Assembly (NCBI GenBank): GCA_047495785.1
Contig: JBLDXI010000024.1
Span: forward strand, 124,001-188,000
Length of the DNA: 64,000 nucleotides
Origin: Lepidodermella squamata
Taxonomy: Eukaryota > Gastrotricha
Reading direction: 5' to 3'
Shown here: positions 61,077-64,000 of the stretch, piece by piece
Layout of the letters: each line of letters starts with the position of its first letter
Numbering within the stretch: position 1 is the first letter of the stretch
The notes under the pieces: generated by a model
What the model saw: the letters and a program-made list of their open reading frames with translations, nothing else
What the model was told of the DNA's origin: nothing
Database searches by the model: none
Made by a program: the position numbers and the translations under genes

Positions 61077-61882
61077 TATCAGCAGCAGCAGCAGCAGCAG
61101 CAATCCTACGGACCAGCGCAGAAAAAATTATCCGTGATCACGCGACGCAAAGACATCACTCGCTATGCATTTTTTCACTCGGCGGAGTCATCAGTGAATT
61201 AGGTAGTATACCTTCAACGAAAAAAATATAACATCGAGTATTATAAAGCACAGTTGAATGGCTTCAGTGAAATAGGGTGATAGGATAGGAGGTTCGGTTA
61301 GCAATGAAGTGAGCGAAGACATATCAAGTTACAACTGCTGCGATAGCAACAGAGCGACAAATGAGCCATTACTCACAGCCCTGGGAGTGTAAGCTGCAAG
61401 TACAATACAAGCCAGCATGTGTGGCTGTTGACTTGGCTTGGAAAATGCCGTCTCGTTAGCTTCCACGAGTGTAGCGTTAGTGAGCAGTTTTATTGCTAAA
61501 TACAAATATAGCGACATGAAGTATGAAGTTTTCTGCGGACGGTGCGAATGCGTTGTTAATTTTGTATTAATAAAATCGCCACAGTAGAGTTATCAAGCAA
61601 AATCGTGGATTTACTCTCACCGACGTAATGCATCAACAAAGTACTTGTTATATTCTCAACTCCACTCACTTAGAATCGAACATGACAGCTTTGTTATACA
61701 AGAGGATGTACGCCGGGTAGAAATCTCGTAATTGACATTTGAAATCCAAACATCTTTTCCGTAATTCGAATCGATAATCATTATGAAACAGAATAGCGCA
61801 AAACACAATTCGGGTGGTTTCCAGCCTTTATTTTGTTATAAGCAGCCACAACAATTTTTTTTGCACACTAAAGCTAGCACAT
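61077..61882. other. Spacer between receptor C and WDR12
   Basis: A (CAG)n tract at about 61081-61101 lies directly upstream of receptor C. The minus-strand frame at 61329-61517 starts with a weakly hydrophobic stretch and runs into a GTGAGT donor, but no acceptor in the right phase was found. The right end is the WDR12 3' flank. Confidence 0.45.
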
Positions 61883-63548
61883 TCATTTGCGTTTGCTGAA
61901 AATCTTCAAGGTGGTATCTGCAGATGCGCTCAGCAAATAATCGTCCACCGTCCAGCAAACATCCATGATTTTGTCGTCGTGACCACTCATGTCGAACAAC
62001 GGCACTTTCGGGCTGGAAAATTTAGTTTCAAGGTGGATTAATTCTGAAATATTCAAGGTTACCTTCGAGTATCCCACAACTTCATGACATTGTCGTATGA
62101 GCCAGAAATGAATAAGTGCTCGGCTGATTTGGACCAATCAACAGAAGAAACCCAGGTAGAATGTGAAGTGAAAGTGGATTTCACTACCAGTCCCTCTAGA
62201 ATGACGAAAAATTAGCAAAAAATTATTTGGTAAATATTCGAAAAATATACCATCTGATCGAGGGTCGTATAGTCGGATGTGGCGATCAGTTGAGGTAGTC
62301 AAAAGGCACTGGTTCATAGGAGAATATGACACGGACATGAAAGCCCTTACTCCTGGCTGAAAATGGAAAAAAATTAAATTAATATTAAGGAGGAATTTTT
62401 AAAACAAACAATTTTTCGATTTTCGCGACCAGCCTCCAGATCCCAGAAGACGAGAGCATGATCGAACCCAACAGTGACCAATTCCGAGTCATTCATCCAA
62501 GCCAGATCTGAGATACCCTCGTTGTGTCCAGATAGGGTGACCAGAGGTACAACTCGCTTCACCGCTGAATCGTTGCTATCATCTTCCTTCGTTTTACGCA
62601 TCTTTCTCTTGTGACCCTTCGACTTCTTCGCCCCTCCGTTATCGTCACTGATCGCCAATTCTTCGTCATCGGCGTTGTCTTTATTTTCGCTCACATTCGA
62701 GTCATTTCCAGATGATGGGTTTAGGTTCAAATCCCAGATTTTGAGCATAGTATCCCAACTTCCTGAGGCGAATCGCTGTAGATTTGGGCTAACTGCCACG
62801 CAATCGACACTGCCAGCATGACCCCGTCCGAGAACTGCGGGATGCAGCTGCCAGTCATCGTCCCGAGACGACGCCGGAATGGCCCGGGTCATCATCACGG
62901 TCTGATCGTGAGCACCACTGACCGCCAATATTTCGTTATCCACTTGAACTAACGCAACGGATTTCACGGGAGCAGTATGGCACTGGACTGAGGCAACCAT
63001 ACCGTCGTTCATGCTCCACAAATTGATTGAACCATCATAACAACCCGTAAGCATTCTGTCAAGACAAGGATCGATAATTTCTAGGCACAACTTATGATAT
63101 TTCGACTTACATTGTATCCTTATCCAGCTTAATAGAAGCAACGGATGAAACCCAATCAGGGTGAGGGCATGAGATACATGGTTCAGGAGCAGATTCTTTA
63201 GTGAAATATTCCAACTCAAGAACTGATTCCTGTAATAGAAAAATGTATTCAGAATCTTTGAATAATTAGTCCTATATTCACCTGTGGCAACTTTTTAGCC
63301 TCGATGAGCTTTTCCAGCGTAGATTTCAACACGTCTTCTCCGCATCGAAAATCAAATGAAACAGCCTCTTCCGCAGCGTCTTCATCCGCTTCTTTCAGGA
63401 CTGTGTTGATCAATTCAGACAAATCCTCCGCGGTTGAGGTCACGCTGAGAGAGTAAACAGTGGACGGAATGGCAAACTCCGCTTGCCGTGTGGTAAAACG
63501 AACTTGCACCGATTGCTCATCGACATCGTCACTCAATTTTTCACCCAT
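61883..63548 (-). CDS. WDR12: WDR12/YTM1, ribosome biogenesis WD40 protein
   Basis: Six exons, 63548-63282, 63229-63111, 63055-62410, 62356-62251, 62195-62063 and 62012-61883; 466 residues, phases consistent. It is a subunit of the PeBoW complex (with PES1 and BOP1) needed for 60S ribosomal subunit maturation in the nucleolus. The N-terminal NLE/ubiquitin-like domain (VQVRFTTRQAEFAIP, about 13-90) is followed by WD40 repeats, with HAGSVDCVAVSP, FASGSWDTMLKIWDL, TLSGHNEGISDLAW, STDRHIRLYDPRS and SGSYDNVMKLWDTRS as clear blades. An acidic and then Lys-rich insertion (about 255-300) lies at the site where human WDR12 also has one. Intron 3 uses a GTTTGT donor, chosen because it alone keeps phase and alignment. 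Confidence 0.95.
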
Positions 63549-63604
63549 TGTTGCAAAAAATAAAACACCTATGCAGTGACAAATTGAATTAAAGTGAAGT
63601 CGAG

Positions 63605-64000
63605 TTATTTCCAAGTTATGCTGCATATCGAGCAACGGACGCCTTCTAAAATTTCCAACTCATTTTCAACAACAAAACGATGTGGATCATTCGGATGGGT
63701 TGTCTTCAAATATTCCGAGAATTCCAATACGGATCCTCCAGTGCCGAAATAGTAATACTTGGCGGCTAAATAAGCCACGCCGTTTGGTTTGAGGCATCTA
63801 GCCAAAAGTGACTTCAGCTTGAAATAAGAGCTCGGGACGTAGATTGTTTCACTCATGATTATGACGTCATATTTTTCAGAAACGAATCCATCTGATTCAG
63901 TCAACTTTCCCCAGTCGCCATAGAAAAATTTCGATTTCCGAAGCAATGCCTCGCCATTCACGGCCACGTTAGGTATCGTCCAGCTTTCAATGACCTCCTT
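63605..64000 (-). CDS. METTL18: METTL18-like histidine methyltransferase, C-terminal part
   Basis: The gene runs off the right edge; 131 C-terminal codons plus stop are present. The frame is open to base 64000 and starts within VIESWTIPNV, typical of this family. FFYGDW, YDVIIMSETIYVPSSYF, the GVAYLAAKYYYFGTGG block and the terminal CSITWK match METTL18/HPM1, a seven-beta-strand methyltransferase that modifies a histidine of ribosomal protein uL3. The SAM-binding GxGxG motif would lie upstream, outside the window. The stop codon is 56 bases from the WDR12 start on the same strand, and both act in ribosome production. Confidence 0.88.
   Translation of the reverse strand, partial: KEVIESWTIPNVAVNGEALLRKSKFFYGDWGKLTESDGFVSEKYDVIIMSETIYVPSSYFKLKSLLARCLKPNGVAYLAAKYYYFGTGGSVLEFSEYLKTTHPNDPHRFVVENELEILEGVRCSICSITWK

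Noticed and set aside
61329-61517. Minus-strand frame ending in a GTGAGT donor, considered as a first exon of receptor C
   Set aside because: It ends in phase 0, while the acceptor upstream of the Leu/Met run would need one leftover base.
1-64000. CRISPR array, prokaryotic operon or organellar insert
   Set aside because: No regularly spaced repeats and no prokaryotic-type genes; all genes are intron-split metazoan types.

Overview
The window is nuclear DNA from an animal, most likely a small-genome bilaterian invertebrate. Genes are split by GT-AG introns that are mostly 45-100 bases long, intergenic space is moderate, and every recognisable product is metazoan: kinesin-1, a Cdk5 activator, a Bcl-2 protein, a FERM protein of the yurt/EPB41L5 type, a C1q-collagen and rhodopsin-family receptors. 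I cannot name the phylum from sequence alone; nematode, tardigrade or another compact protostome genome would all fit. No prokaryotic, organellar or rRNA features were seen.

Layout. 2-9.2 kb (minus strand): a PH-RhoGAP protein, two tandem CD225/dispanin membrane proteins and a glucosamine-6-phosphate N-acetyltransferase. 11.8-15.9 kb (minus): a 12-exon EPB41L5/yurt-like FERM protein. 17.9-22.6 kb (plus): a Bcl-2 family protein followed by kinesin-1 heavy chain. 24.6-25.4 kb (minus): a five-exon PLAC8 protein that no single ORF reveals. 29.1-31.2 kb (plus): a secreted collagen with a C1q head, convergent with an atypical small GTPase (31.2-32.3 kb, minus). 33.6-34.8 kb (minus): a two-transmembrane protein I do not recognise. 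35.7-41 kb: repeat-rich DNA, with a 3,750-base element bounded by inverted repeats and TA dinucleotides, and a non-LTR retrotransposon relic. 41.5-42.9 kb (plus): an F-box/ankyrin protein. 45.1-47.3 kb (plus): a p35-type Cdk5 activator. 48-61.1 kb (minus): three tandem rhodopsin-family receptors with very large second extracellular loops. 61.9-64 kb (minus): WDR12 and the 3' part of METTL18, only 56 bases apart.

Exon-intron models were built by hand. For each multi-exon gene the splice sites were accepted only when the reading phase agreed across the junction, and usually when the joined protein also matched a known family. Nearly every gene has a pyrimidine-rich AG 3' splice site about 10-70 bases upstream of its start codon. 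Together with the 56-base METTL18-WDR12 gap this suggests spliced-leader trans-splicing and polycistronic transcription, although ordinary 5' UTR introns could give the same picture. The most distinctive content is the three-receptor cluster: two of its members replace the TM6 toggle tryptophan (CWxP) with arginine (CRVP).
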